A stretch of DNA of 64,000 nucleotides from Prescottella soli. GTDB lineage: Bacteria > Actinomycetota > Actinomycetes > Mycobacteriales > Mycobacteriaceae. Shown here piece after piece: positions 25,662 to 35,784 of this stretch; the stretch's first letter is position 1; each line of letters starts with the position of its first letter. The notes beneath the pieces were generated by a model, which saw only the letters and a list, made by a program, of their open reading frames with translations, was not told where the DNA came from and searched no databases. The stretch spans positions 3,348,001 through 3,412,000 of the forward strand of contig NZ_CP157276.1 of the NCBI RefSeq assembly GCF_040024445.1, written 5' to 3'. The translations under genes and the position numbers were made by a program.

Positions 25662-27206
25662 TCAGTCGGCCAGGATGCGCTGGACGGCGCGGTACGAGAA
25701 CACCATCGCCGTGCCCAGCGGCACGCCGGGACCGGGGTAGAACGCGCCGCTGACCGACGCGCTCGTGTTGCCGGCCGCGTACAAGCCCTCGATCGGGGTG
25801 CCGTCCGCGGTGAGCACGCGCGCGTCGGCGTCGGTGACGAGGCCGCCCTTGGTGCCGAGGTCGCTCAGCACGATCTTCGCGGCGAAGAAGGGGCCGTTCT
25901 CGATCGCGGTCAGTGCGCTGTTGGGGCCGCCGTTCGGCGGGCAGAAGAACGCGTCGTACGGGTCCTCGCCGCGGTGGAACTGCTCGTCGACACCGTGCTT
26001 GGTGTAGTCGTTGAACTGCTCGACCGTCGCGCGCAGCGCATCGGCCGGGATGCCGGCCTTCTCGGCGAGCCCCTCGAGGGTGTCCGCCTGGACCCACGTG
26101 CCGGCCTCGAGATGCTTCGCGGGCGCGGTGTTCGGGATGCAGATCGCGGGCAGTCCGCCACCCTCGCGGGAATCGAAGATCAGGTACGACGGGATCGTGC
26201 GGCCGTCGCCGGTTGCCTTGTCGTGGGCGTCCATCGCGCGGCCGAACTGGTCGTACGGCAGCGACTCGTTGAGGTAGCGCTCGCCGCGCGCGTCGACGAG
26301 GACGCCGCCGCGGACGCCGACCATGAACGCCGCGGAGCCGTCCGGCTGCTCGACGCCGGGGCAGAACCACGCCTGGTCCAGCAGTGCTGTGGCGCCGCCC
26401 ACCGCGACGCCGGCCGCGATCGCGGTGCCGGTGTTGGCGCCGAACGGGCCCATGCTCCAGGCGGCGTCACCCGGGGTGCCCGCGTGCTCGCGCATCTCGG
26501 CGTTGCCCTCGATGCCGCCGGCCGCCATCAGCACGCCGCGGCGCGCGCTGATCCGCAGCTGCTCGCCGTTCGACTCGGCGACGACACCGACCACGCGGCC
26601 GTCCTCGACGACCAGCTCGGTGAGCTCGGTACCGGTGCGCAGCTCGGCGTTGCCGGTGCCCTGGACCGCGGCGAGCAGGCGGCCGATGAGCGCGCGTCCG
26701 CCGATGAGCTTGCCGGGCGCGTGACCCTGACCGGTGCGGTCCTGGTCGAGCTCGGGGCGGACCTTGTCGGCGAGGTCACCGATGTCGGCGGGGTCGAGGT
26801 CGAGCGGGTTGATCGAACGGCCGCTGTCCATCCGTCCCTCGGCCTTGTAGTAGTCGGGGAAGGCGCGGTACTCGAACTCGATGTTCGGGTCCTTCTCCAG
26901 GAGCTCCACGACGGCCGGCGCGGTCGCGACGAACGCCTCCTGACGCTCGCTCTCGGCGTCGCCCAGCAGGCTCCGCAGATAGGTGCGGGCGTTGTCGGTC
27001 GAGTCCTGCAGACCGGCGCGTTCCTGGACCTGGGTGCCGGGCAGCCAGATGGACGCCCCGGAGTACGAGGAGGTGCCGCCGAACAGGTCGGTCTTCTCCA
27101 GGACGACCGTCTTCAGCCCCTGCGCTGCGGCGGTGTATGCGCCGGTCAGCGCGCCGCCGCCGGAGCCGACGACGACGACGTCGCACTCGGTTGTCCAATC
27201 CTGCAT
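25662..27206 (-). CDS. kstD: 3-Ketosteroid delta1-dehydrogenase family FAD enzyme, second copy
   Basis: A 514-residue FAD-dependent dehydrogenase, shorter than the copy at 13767. FAD motif VVVVGSGGGALTGAYTAAAQG, then FGGTSSYSGASIWLPG. The Tyr of FPDYYKAEG, the Tyr of NESLPYDQF and the YPGPG motif in AFYPGPGVPLGTAMVFSY keep the expected catalytic residues. The C-terminal SDLGTKGGLVTDADARVL is family-typical. Lower similarity to KsdD suggests a different steroid range (possibly 4-ene or A-ring saturated substrates such as a KstD2/delta4 type). ATG at 27206 has GGAGG eight bases upstream. Divergent from the TetR gene, with two overlapping motif copies between. Confidence 0.82.
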   Translation of the reverse strand: MQDWTTECDVVVVGSGGGALTGAYTAAAQGLKTVVLEKTDLFGGTSSYSGASIWLPGTQVQERAGLQDSTDNARTYLRSLLGDAESERQEAFVATAPAVVELLEKDPNIEFEYRAFPDYYKAEGRMDSGRSINPLDLDPADIGDLADKVRPELDQDRTGQGHAPGKLIGGRALIGRLLAAVQGTGNAELRTGTELTELVVEDGRVVGVVAESNGEQLRISARRGVLMAAGGIEGNAEMREHAGTPGDAAWSMGPFGANTGTAIAAGVAVGGATALLDQAWFCPGVEQPDGSAAFMVGVRGGVLVDARGERYLNESLPYDQFGRAMDAHDKATGDGRTIPSYLIFDSREGGGLPAICIPNTAPAKHLEAGTWVQADTLEGLAEKAGIPADALRATVEQFNDYTKHGVDEQFHRGEDPYDAFFCPPNGGPNSALTAIENGPFFAAKIVLSDLGTKGGLVTDADARVLTADGTPIEGLYAAGNTSASVSGAFYPGPGVPLGTAMVFSYRAVQRILAD

Positions 27207-27261
27207 GGTTGTGTCCTCCATCGATTTCGGGTTCGATGTGGAACGCAATCGCAGGTGCTTG

Positions 27262-27294
27262 TTCCGGGACAGCGGGACTCCCACTGAGCGGAAA
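27262..27294. promoter_or_regulatory. Two abutting 17-bp regulon motifs
   Basis: Plus strand CTCCCACTGAGCGGAAA at 27278-27294, and on the minus strand GTCCCGCTGTCCCGGAA at 27262-27278, sharing one base. They lie in the divergent kstD/TetR region. Confidence 0.5.
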
Positions 27295-27398
27295 CAAGCG
27301 GTGGGTCGTCGCCTGATTTGACGTGGGGTGGGAGCATTCCAGTGTGCGACGCGCCCCGCGACGCACGGTTGGACGAAGAGAGAGCAGGGGGACAGACG

Positions 27399-28037
27399 GT
27401 GCCGAGAGTCGCCGAGGCGCGGGACGCAGCCGAGCCGAGTTCGGCCGAGCAGCGGGCACGGTTTGCGCGCATGCTCGACGCCGCGGCTCAGTTGGGCACC
27501 GAGAAGGAACTCGAGCGGGTCCAGATGCACGAGGTCGCGAAGCTCGCGGGCGTCGCGATCGGCACGCTCTACCGGTACTTCCCGTCCAAGACGCATCTGT
27601 TCGTCGCGGTGATGGTCGACCAGATCGACCAGATGAGCGAGGGTTTCGCGCGACGCGCGCAGCCGGCGCCGACCCCGCAGGACGAGATCTTCGAGACCCT
27701 GCTCCGGGCCACGCGCGCTCTCCTGCGTCGGCCGCTGTTGGCGAACGCGATGATCCAGTCGACGAGCACCGCCAAGGTCACCGCGATTCCCGATGTGGCG
27801 CGCGTGGACCGGCAGTTCCGCGATGTGCTGTTCGAGGCCGCCGGTCTGGAGCAGGTCACGGAGAACGACTCGGTCCTGGTCCGTTTACTGGTCTCGGCGT
27901 GGTTCGGGATCATCCAGTCGTGCCTGAACGGGCGGATCTCCGTCCCGGATGCCGAGGAGGACCTGCGCACGGCGTGCCGACTGCTACTGGCCGATCTGTC
28001 GAACGCGCAGCTTCCGCCATCCATCGAGACGGCTTAA
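27399..28037 (+). CDS. TetR-family regulator, KstR-like
   Basis: A 212-residue regulator. The DNA-binding region, VQMHEVAKLAGVAIGTLYRYF followed by PSKTHLF, is nearly the KstR helix-turn-helix; the ligand domain has LLRRPLLANAMIQ and RLLVSAWFGIIQSCLNG. KstR proteins respond to steroid-CoA esters and repress steroid catabolic genes. The start is uncertain: the GTG at 27399 has GGGGGA upstream and gives VPRVAEARD; a TTG at 27369 and longer frames are open. It is monocistronic, with a clear terminator at 28056-28085, and is divergent from kstD. It could control the AGAATnnATT sites described at 7525, 11108 and 28138. Confidence 0.82.
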   Translation: MPRVAEARDAAEPSSAEQRARFARMLDAAAQLGTEKELERVQMHEVAKLAGVAIGTLYRYFPSKTHLFVAVMVDQIDQMSEGFARRAQPAPTPQDEIFETLLRATRALLRRPLLANAMIQSTSTAKVTAIPDVARVDRQFRDVLFEAAGLEQVTENDSVLVRLLVSAWFGIIQSCLNGRISVPDAEEDLRTACRLLLADLSNAQLPPSIETA

Positions 28038-29393
<1,356 letters not shown>

Positions 29394-29433
29394 CCCGATT
29401 CCACAGAGCTGCATCTACTTCCGAGGACCTTTC

Positions 29434-31626
29434 ATGACCATTGGTTTGAGTGACGAAGACCGCGAACTCCGCGATTCCGTGCGGGGCTGGGCCGCCCGGC
29501 ATGCGACCCCGACGGTGATCCGGGAGGCCGTCGAGGCCAAGTCGGAGACGCGTCCCGCGTACTGGGGCTCGCTGGCCGAGCTCGGGATGCTGGGCCTGCA
29601 CCTGCCGGAAGAGGTCGGCGGCGCCGGCTACGGCCTGGTCGAACTCGCCATCGTCACCGAGGAACTCGGCCGCGCGCTGGTGCCCGGCCCGTTCCTGCCG
29701 ACCGCGGTCGTCTCGACCGTGCTCGACGAGGCCGGCCGCACCGCCGAGCTGGCCGGGTTCGCGGACGGCACCGCGTTCGGCGCGGTCGCGCTGCAGCCCG
29801 GCGGGCTGACACTGGCCCGCGACGGCGGCACGGTGACGCTGTCGGGCACGTCGAGCTTCATCCTCGGCGGCCAGGTGGGTGATGTGTTCCTGCTCGCCGC
29901 CACCGACGACACCGGCGCACTCCGGTTCGTCGTGGTCGAGCGGGATCGGTTGGACGTGACCGAGCTGCCGAGCCACGACGTGGTCCGCCGCAACGCCGAG
30001 GTGACCGTCGACGGTCTCGAACTCGCCGACGGTGATGTGCTGGCACTGGATTCGCAGCGGGTCCTGGACATCGCCGCGACACTGTTCGCCGCCGAAGCGT
30101 CGGGTCTCGCGGACTGGGCGACGACCACCTCGGCGGACTACGCGCGGGTGCGGCAGCAGTTCGGCCGGGTCATCGGCCAGTTCCAGGGCGTCAAGCACAA
30201 GGCGGCCCGCATGCTCGCCCTCACCGAGCAGGCCCGCGTCACCGCGTGGGACGCCGCCCGCGCGCTCGGCGAGGACATCTCGGAGTCCGAGGCGTCGCTC
30301 GCGGCGGCGGTCGCCGCCGCGGTCGCGCTGGAGTCGGCGTTCCAGGTCACCAGGGACTGCATCCAGGTCCTCGGCGGCATCGGATTCACGTGGGAGCACG
30401 ACGCCCACCTCTATCTGCGGCGGGCGCAGTCGCTGCGCATCCTGCTCGGCTCCACCGCGTCCTGGCGGCGCCGGGTCGCGCAGCTCACCCTCGACGGCGC
30501 CCGCCGCGTCCTCAGCGTCGAGCTGCCGCCGGAGGCCGAGCAGATCCGCGCCGACGTGCGCGCCGAACTCGCACCCGCCACCGACCTCGAGGGCGCCGAC
30601 CGCAAGGCCTACCTGGCGGAGAAGGGCTACACCGCACCGCACCTGCCCGCCCCGTGGGGCAAGAGCGCCGACGCCGTCACCCAGCTCGTCATCGCCGAGG
30701 AACTGCGCGCCGCCGAGCTCACCCCGCACGACATGATCATCGGCAACTGGGTGATCCCCACGCTGATCGCGCACGGTGACGCCGAGCAGGTCGAGCGGTT
30801 CGTCCCGCAGTCGCTGCGCGGCGACATCGTGTGGTGCCAGCTGTTCTCCGAGCCCGGCGCCGGCTCCGACCTGGCGGCCCTGTCCACCAAGGCCACCAAG
30901 GTCGACGGCGGCTGGAAACTCAACGGGCAGAAGGTGTGGACGTCGATGGCCCGCGAGGCCGACTGGGGCATCTGCCTGGCCCGCACCGACGCCGACGCCC
31001 CCAAGCACAAGGGCCTGTCCTACTTCCTGATCGACATCAAGAACAGTGGTCTCGACATCCGCCCGCTGCGGGAGATCACCGGCGAGGCGCTGTTCAACGA
31101 GATATTCCTCGACGACGTGTTCGTCCCCGACGAGGGCCTGGTCGGCGAGCCCGGCGACGGCTGGAAACTGGCCCGCACCACCCTCGCGAACGAGCGGGTC
31201 TCGCTGTCGAACGACTCGTCCCTCGGCTCCGGTGGCGAGGCGCTGCTGAACCTGGCGGCCGAGACCCCCGGCGGCCTCGACGACGAGCAGCTCACGGTTC
31301 TCGGCAAGGTGCTGTGCGATGCGCAGTCCGGCGGCCTGATGGGGCTGCGGACCACGCTGCGTTCGCTCACCGGCGCCCAGCCCGGCGCCGAGTCGTCGAT
31401 CGCGAAACTGTTGGGCGTCGAACACATCCAGCAGGTGTGGGAGGTCGCGATGGACTGGACCGGCCCGCAGGCCCTGCTCGGCGATCAGGGCCGGGCCCGG
31501 TCCGCGACGCGGATGTTCCTCAGCTGCCAGAACCTGTCCATCGCCGGTGGTACAACCAACGTGCAGCTCAACATCATCGGCGAGCGGATCCTCGGTCTGC
31601 CGCGCGACCCCGAACCCGGAAAGTGA
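29434..31626 (+). CDS. Fused double acyl-CoA dehydrogenase, FadE34-like
   Basis: A 730-residue protein made of two acyl-CoA dehydrogenase modules, about residues 1-375 and 395-730. The first ends in VLGGIGFTWEHDAHLYLRRAQ; the second has WCQLFSEPGAGSDLAALS, GQKVWTS, NEIFLDDVFVPDEG and SIAGGTTNVQLNIIGERILGLP. Actinobacterial steroid dehydrogenases act as alpha2beta2 heteromers; here both halves are on one chain, as in FadE34, which acts on C5 side-chain CoA esters. That length matches the side chain of bile acids. It lies between fadA5 and the Ltp1-like thiolase in one operon. FAD and the catalytic base are expected in only one half. Confidence 0.85.
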   Translation: MTIGLSDEDRELRDSVRGWAARHATPTVIREAVEAKSETRPAYWGSLAELGMLGLHLPEEVGGAGYGLVELAIVTEELGRALVPGPFLPTAVVSTVLDEAGRTAELAGFADGTAFGAVALQPGGLTLARDGGTVTLSGTSSFILGGQVGDVFLLAATDDTGALRFVVVERDRLDVTELPSHDVVRRNAEVTVDGLELADGDVLALDSQRVLDIAATLFAAEASGLADWATTTSADYARVRQQFGRVIGQFQGVKHKAARMLALTEQARVTAWDAARALGEDISESEASLAAAVAAAVALESAFQVTRDCIQVLGGIGFTWEHDAHLYLRRAQSLRILLGSTASWRRRVAQLTLDGARRVLSVELPPEAEQIRADVRAELAPATDLEGADRKAYLAEKGYTAPHLPAPWGKSADAVTQLVIAEELRAAELTPHDMIIGNWVIPTLIAHGDAEQVERFVPQSLRGDIVWCQLFSEPGAGSDLAALSTKATKVDGGWKLNGQKVWTSMAREADWGICLARTDADAPKHKGLSYFLIDIKNSGLDIRPLREITGEALFNEIFLDDVFVPDEGLVGEPGDGWKLARTTLANERVSLSNDSSLGSGGEALLNLAAETPGGLDDEQLTVLGKVLCDAQSGGLMGLRTTLRSLTGAQPGAESSIAKLLGVEHIQQVWEVAMDWTGPQALLGDQGRARSATRMFLSCQNLSIAGGTTNVQLNIIGERILGLPRDPEPGK

Positions 31627-31637
31627 GTTCCACGAGC

Positions 31638-32846
31638 ATGAGTAATCGCACGTTCGTCATCGGCGTGGGTATGACCAAGTTCGAGAAGATCGAATCTCGT
31701 GACTGGGAGTACCCGGACATGGTGTCCGAGGCCGTCGGCACGGCGCTTGCCGACGCCGGGATCGCGTACGACCAGGTGCAGCGCGCCGCGGTCGGATACG
31801 TCTTCCAGCCGTCGTGTGCCGGCCAGCGCGCGTTGTACGAGACGGGGCTGACCGGCATCCCGATCGTCAACGTCCACAACAACTGCGCCACCGGCTCGAA
31901 CGCGCTCATGATGGCCCGTGAGTGGGTGCAGGGCGGCATCGTCGACGTCGCCCTCGCGGTGGGCTTCGAGAAGATGACCAAGAAGTCGCTCGTCGGCGAC
32001 GGCACGCTGCCGAAGGTCACGACGCTCGACAACCATCTGAAGATCATGACGGCCAAGCACGAGTGGGGTCACGGCCCCATGACGGCACAGCTGTTCGGCA
32101 ACGCCGCCCTCGAGCACATGGAGCGTTACGGCACCACTGCCGAGCAGATCGCGTCCGTCGCGGTCAAGAACCACAAGCACTCGGTGAACAACCCGTACGC
32201 GCAGTTCCGCGACGAGTACACGCTGCAGCAGGTGCTGGGCGACAAGATGATCCACGCGCCGCTCACGCGCTCGCAGTGCTCGCCCACCTCCGACGGCGCG
32301 GGCGCCGCGGTCGTCGTCAGTGAGCGGTTCGTGCGCGAGCACGGGCTCGAGGACCAGGCGATCGAGATCGTCGCGCAGGCCCTCACGACCGACACCGCCG
32401 AAGCGTTCGCGGACAAGTCGATGATCGACGTCGTCGGGGCCCCGATGACGAAGGCCGCGGCGGCCCAGGTGTTTGCCGAGTCGGGCCTGACGATCGACGA
32501 CGTCGACGTCATCGAGTTGCACGACTGCTTCGCGATCAACGAGATCATCACGTACGAAAGACTGGGACTGTGCCGGCCCGGTGAGGGCGGCAAGCTCGTC
32601 GAGTCCGGTGCCACCACGTACGGCGGCAAGGTCGTCGTCAACCCGTCGGGCGGTCTGATCTCGAAGGGTCACCCGCTCGGTGCGACCGGGCTGGCGCAGT
32701 GCGCCGAGCTGACGTGGCAGCTGCGCGGTCAGGCCGACGCCCGCCAGGTCGACGGCGCCCGCGTGGGTCTGCAGCACAACCTCGGTCTCGGTGGCGCGTG
32801 CATCGTCACGCTGTACCAGGCCGGGACCCTCTCCAAGGAGTCATGA
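31638..32846 (+). CDS. SCP-x type thiolase / lipid-transfer protein, Ltp1-like
   Basis: A 402-residue thiolase-fold protein. The expected nucleophile is Cys83 in NNCATGSNALMMA; IELHDCFAINEI and SKGHPLGATGLAQCAEL provide the other active-site residues. RTFVIGVGMTKFEK and YETGLTGIPIVNVHNN follow the Ltp1 pattern. It would thiolytically split a branched 3-oxoacyl-CoA. The ATG at 31638 has only a weak upstream purine site (GAGTTCCACGAGC), but it lies 11 bases after the previous stop and starts at the family position. Its stop overlaps the start of the next gene. Confidence 0.83.
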   Translation: MSNRTFVIGVGMTKFEKIESRDWEYPDMVSEAVGTALADAGIAYDQVQRAAVGYVFQPSCAGQRALYETGLTGIPIVNVHNNCATGSNALMMAREWVQGGIVDVALAVGFEKMTKKSLVGDGTLPKVTTLDNHLKIMTAKHEWGHGPMTAQLFGNAALEHMERYGTTAEQIASVAVKNHKHSVNNPYAQFRDEYTLQQVLGDKMIHAPLTRSQCSPTSDGAGAAVVVSERFVREHGLEDQAIEIVAQALTTDTAEAFADKSMIDVVGAPMTKAAAAQVFAESGLTIDDVDVIELHDCFAINEIITYERLGLCRPGEGGKLVESGATTYGGKVVVNPSGGLISKGHPLGATGLAQCAELTWQLRGQADARQVDGARVGLQHNLGLGGACIVTLYQAGTLSKES

Positions 32847-33718
32847 TGCCCATCGATGTGAAGGCCGCCCTGTCGGCCGAACCGACTGTGCGCGAGGCCA
32901 ACTGGACCGAGCGCGACGTCCTGCTCTATCACCTGGGTCTGGGTGCGGGCGTCAACTCGCTCGATCCCGCCGAGCTCGGCTGGGTCTACGAGAAGGGCCT
33001 GCGGGTCCTGCCGACGTTCGCGATGGTCGCGGGCCAGGGCGTCTCGGCCGGCACGCTGAAGCCGGCCGGGATGAACATGCCCGGCATCGACATCGACCTG
33101 CGCAAGATCCTGCACGGCGGTCAGGCACTGACGCTGCACGCACCGATCCCGACGTCGGGCTCGGCCCGGATCTCGTCGCGGGTCGCCGACGTGTGGGACA
33201 AGGGCAAGGCCGCGGTCATCGTGCTCGAGCAGTCCGCGACGGATCTCGACGGAAATCCGTTGTGGACCACGGGCATGCAGATCTGGGCGCGCGGCGAGGG
33301 CGGGTTCGGCGGCGACGCCGGGCCCGAGGTCACCAACACCGTTCCCGAGCGCGACGCCGACAAGGTCCTGGTCTCGCCGACCAGCGCACAGCAGGCTCTC
33401 GTGTACCGCCTCAGCGCCGACATGAACCCGCTGCACGCCGACCCGGCGTTCGCGCAGATGGCCGGCTTCGACCGTCCGATCCTGCACGGGCTCGCGTCGT
33501 ACGGCGTCGTCTGCAAGGCCGTCGTCGACGGCCTCCTCGGCGGCGATCCCATGCGCGTGGAGAGCTACTCGGTGCGCTTCGCGGGCTCGATCTATCCGGG
33601 CGAGACCATCGAGACGTCCGTCTGGCAGGACGGAGATCGGCTCACCCTGCTCGCGACGTGCCCCGAGCGCGACGGTCAGCCGGTGCTCACCCACGCCACC
33701 ATGGAGGTTCGCTCGTGA
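32846..33718 (+). CDS. MaoC-type 2-enoyl-CoA hydratase, Hsd4B-like
   Basis: A 290-residue double hot-dog enoyl-CoA hydratase 2. The N-terminal half has ERDVLLYHLGLGAG and LRVLPTFAMVAGQG; the C-terminal half has the hydratase motif YRLSADMNPLHADPAFAQMAGF with catalytic Asp and His, and ILHGLASYGVV. It hydrates the side-chain enoyl-CoA before oxidation by an SDR. Two ATG codons lie side by side (32843 and 32846); the second is better spaced from AAGGAG and overlaps the stop of the thiolase gene. A paralogue of the same architecture is at 51290. Confidence 0.85.
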   Translation: MPIDVKAALSAEPTVREANWTERDVLLYHLGLGAGVNSLDPAELGWVYEKGLRVLPTFAMVAGQGVSAGTLKPAGMNMPGIDIDLRKILHGGQALTLHAPIPTSGSARISSRVADVWDKGKAAVIVLEQSATDLDGNPLWTTGMQIWARGEGGFGGDAGPEVTNTVPERDADKVLVSPTSAQQALVYRLSADMNPLHADPAFAQMAGFDRPILHGLASYGVVCKAVVDGLLGGDPMRVESYSVRFAGSIYPGETIETSVWQDGDRLTLLATCPERDGQPVLTHATMEVRS

Positions 33719-34365
33719 AGGTCGGCGACCACCCGACGGTGCAGACCCATCCGCACCGCACGGTCCTGACGTCGGCGCCGCAGGACGCGCCGGTCGATCG
33801 TGCGACCGCCGCGGCCCGCCGCGTGATCGACGCGATGCTGCGGACCGATCGCGGCAACGCGAACCTCGACCGCGTCGCGGAGGAACTGAACAGCATCGCC
33901 GACCATCTCGAGGAACACGCTCCCGAGGTGGCCGAGCGGATGGTCGACATGTGGAGCGGCGAGGGCGTCACCCGGCACGACCCCATCACCGGGCCGGAGA
34001 ACGCGATCGCGCCGCCGCTCGTGCTCGAGGGGCTCGAGGACGGTTCGGTGCAGGGTGTCGTCACGCTGACGCTGCCGTACCAGGGGCCGCCCGGGTGCGT
34101 GCACGGCGGCGTCTCGTCGCTGATCCTCGATCACGTGCTCGGTGTCGCGAATGCGTGGGGCGGCAAGGCCGGTATGACCGCGCAGCTCAACGTGCGCTAC
34201 CACAAGCCGACGCCGCTGTTCGAGCCGCTGACCGTCACCGGCAAGCAGATCTCGGTGGACGGCCGCAAGATTCACACCGTCGGCGACATCAAGAACGCTG
34301 CCGGTGAGGTGTGCGTATCGGTGGAGGGACTGTTCATCGACGCGGCGGTGCCGCGTCCGCGGTAA
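33715..34365 (+). CDS. Hot-dog fold acyl-CoA thioesterase (PaaI-like)
   Basis: A 216-residue protein. The catalytic region GPPGCVHGGVSSLILDHVLGVAN and the following LNVRYHKPTPLFEPLTVTG are typical of PaaI/YbgC thioesterases, which hydrolyse acyl-CoA. About 100 N-terminal residues form an acidic helical extension not seen in short family members. The GTG start at 33715 overlaps the previous stop (GTGA) and has GGAGG nine bases upstream. In this operon it could recycle CoA from stalled steroid-CoA intermediates. A hairpin pair at 34376-34428 follows. Confidence 0.78.
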   Translation: MKVGDHPTVQTHPHRTVLTSAPQDAPVDRATAAARRVIDAMLRTDRGNANLDRVAEELNSIADHLEEHAPEVAERMVDMWSGEGVTRHDPITGPENAIAPPLVLEGLEDGSVQGVVTLTLPYQGPPGCVHGGVSSLILDHVLGVANAWGGKAGMTAQLNVRYHKPTPLFEPLTVTGKQISVDGRKIHTVGDIKNAAGEVCVSVEGLFIDAAVPRPR

Positions 34366-34375
34366 CCGTCTGTTC

Positions 34376-34428
34376 GAGCTGAAGGGTCCCTTCGTGCGCT
34401 GTCGGCGATTGAAGGGACCCTTCAGCTC
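34376..34428. repeat. Inverted repeat of a GAAGGGWCCCTTC palindrome
   Basis: Arms of 18 bp, GAGCTGAAGGGTCCCTTC (34376-34393) and its exact complement (34411-34428), with a 17-nt loop. Each arm is itself a palindrome (GAAGGGTCCCTTC). It follows the thioesterase stop by 10 bases and may terminate that operon. The next gene begins 21 bases later. Confidence 0.75.
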
Positions 34429-34448
34429 TATCGGGAGAGGGGATCATT

Positions 34449-35237
34449 GTGGGGAAGCTCGACGAGAGGGTCGCGATCGTCACCGGCGCCGGCATGGGCA
34501 TCGGACGCGGGATCGCGGGGGCGTTCGCACGGGAGGGTGCGAACGTGCTGGTGGCCGAGATCGACACGGCCGCGGGTGAATCGACCGCGCAGTGGCTGCG
34601 GGACGAGTGGGGGGTCAAGGCCGAGTTCCAGCAGACCGACATCACCGACAAGGACCAGGTGCATGCCATGGTCGACGGCGCGGTGGCACAGTTCGGCCGT
34701 CTCGACATTCTGGTCAACAATGCCTGGCGCAGTTCGGGATTCGCTCGGTTCGAGAACATGACGGACGAGCAGCTACGTGGCGGCTTCGACATGGCCGTGA
34801 TGGCCGCGTTCTGGGCGATGCAGCGGGCCCTGCCCAAACTGGAGAGGCGTGGCACCGGCCGCGTGATCAACCTGGCGAGTCTCAACGGTGTGAACGCGCA
34901 CATGTACTCGGTGCACTACAACGCCGCCAAGGAGGCGCTGCGTACGCTCACCCGTACCGCCGCCCGGGAGTGGGCGCCGAAGCAGGTGTGCTGCAACGTG
35001 ATCTGTCCCGGCGCGCAGAGCGAGGCGTACCGCCGGGTGAAAGAGGCGAATCCGCAGATGGCTGCCTCCATGGCGGAGGCGAACCCGATGGGACGGATCG
35101 GTGATCCGCTGGACGACATCGGTCCGGTTGCGGTGTTCCTTGCGAGTGACGACTCCCGGTACGTCACCGGCAACACGCTCTTCGTCGACGGCGGCGGTCA
35201 CATCAACGGCGTGCAGTGGGCGCCCCAGGTGGACTGA
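34449..35237 (+). CDS. SDR-family oxidoreductase
   Basis: A 262-residue classical SDR with TGAGMGIGRGIA, the variant NNAWRSSG in place of NNAG, the Ser in INLASLNGVNAHMYSV, YNAAKEAL and the C-terminal GNTLFVDGGGHINGV. It belongs to the same broad group as the SDRs at 5774 and 53136 (all with altered NNA-x-x segments). The start is the GTG at 34449 with GAGAGGGG upstream. Probably a hydroxysteroid or hydroxyacyl-CoA dehydrogenase in this cluster. A hairpin that overlaps its 3' end serves as a shared terminator with the convergent gene at 35265. Confidence 0.75.
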   Translation: MGKLDERVAIVTGAGMGIGRGIAGAFAREGANVLVAEIDTAAGESTAQWLRDEWGVKAEFQQTDITDKDQVHAMVDGAVAQFGRLDILVNNAWRSSGFARFENMTDEQLRGGFDMAVMAAFWAMQRALPKLERRGTGRVINLASLNGVNAHMYSVHYNAAKEALRTLTRTAAREWAPKQVCCNVICPGAQSEAYRRVKEANPQMAASMAEANPMGRIGDPLDDIGPVAVFLASDDSRYVTGNTLFVDGGGHINGVQWAPQVD

Positions 35238-35257
35238 TCGCCGACGCTGGGGCGCCC
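35218..35257. terminator. Hairpin between convergent genes
   Basis: Perfect 11-bp arms GGGCGCCCCAG (35218-35228) and complement (35247-35257). The left arm overlaps the last codons of the SDR gene; the element lies between stops at 35237 and 35265. Confidence 0.65.
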
Positions 35258-35264
35258 GACTCCG

Positions 35265-35669
35265 TCAGGTGCTGGGGGAGTCGAGGACGCTGCCGTACGA
35301 GCTGCCGAAGCTGCCCGTGGACGTGCTGCCGAGGCTGCCGCTGGAGCTGCCCAGACCCAGGCTGCCGAGGCCGAGGCCGAGGCTGCCGGTGACGGGCTGG
35401 CCGCCGATGATGATCTGCACGCTGCCCAGGCCTCCGGTGTTTACGCCGCCGAACTGCCCGAGCAGCGTCTGCATCGGATCGACAGAGCCGAGCGAGCCGA
35501 GCGAGCCGAGCGGGGTCGGCTCGGGGATGACGATCGCGCCTGCCGTGCCCGGTGCAAAGGCCGTCAGCGCCGCCGCGGCGCCCGCGGCCAGCGCGACAGT
35601 CCCGAGAGCCGCTCGCACGCGCGATCGTTTCGCCGTCGACTGTCGTGCCGTCGGGTCGTTCACCACCAT
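35265..35669 (-). CDS. Secreted GSLGS-repeat protein 1
   Basis: A 134-residue exported protein. It begins MVVNDPTARQ, then a hydrophobic signal segment (LGTVALAAGAAAALTAFAPGTAGA) and a mature part dominated by Gly-Ser-Leu-Gly repeats (GSLGSLGSVDP, GLGLGSLGLGSSSGS). No catalytic motif. The ATG at 35669 has AAGGAG upstream. It lies beside a second protein with the same kind of repeats, suggesting a common cell-surface or wall-associated role; the repeats recall low-complexity envelope proteins of rhodococci. No link to steroid catabolism is visible. Confidence 0.72.
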   Translation of the reverse strand: MVVNDPTARQSTAKRSRVRAALGTVALAAGAAAALTAFAPGTAGAIVIPEPTPLGSLGSLGSVDPMQTLLGQFGGVNTGGLGSVQIIIGGQPVTGSLGLGLGSLGLGSSSGSLGSTSTGSFGSSYGSVLDSPST

Positions 35670-35784
35670 GATTGAGCTCCTTCTGTCGATGTTTTGACGT
35701 ATAGAACACGACAAGAGGGCCGCCGGTGGTGAGAACGGGCGGATTCGCTGCGATTGCTTGTTCTGCGGGAATCCTTCGGAGACC

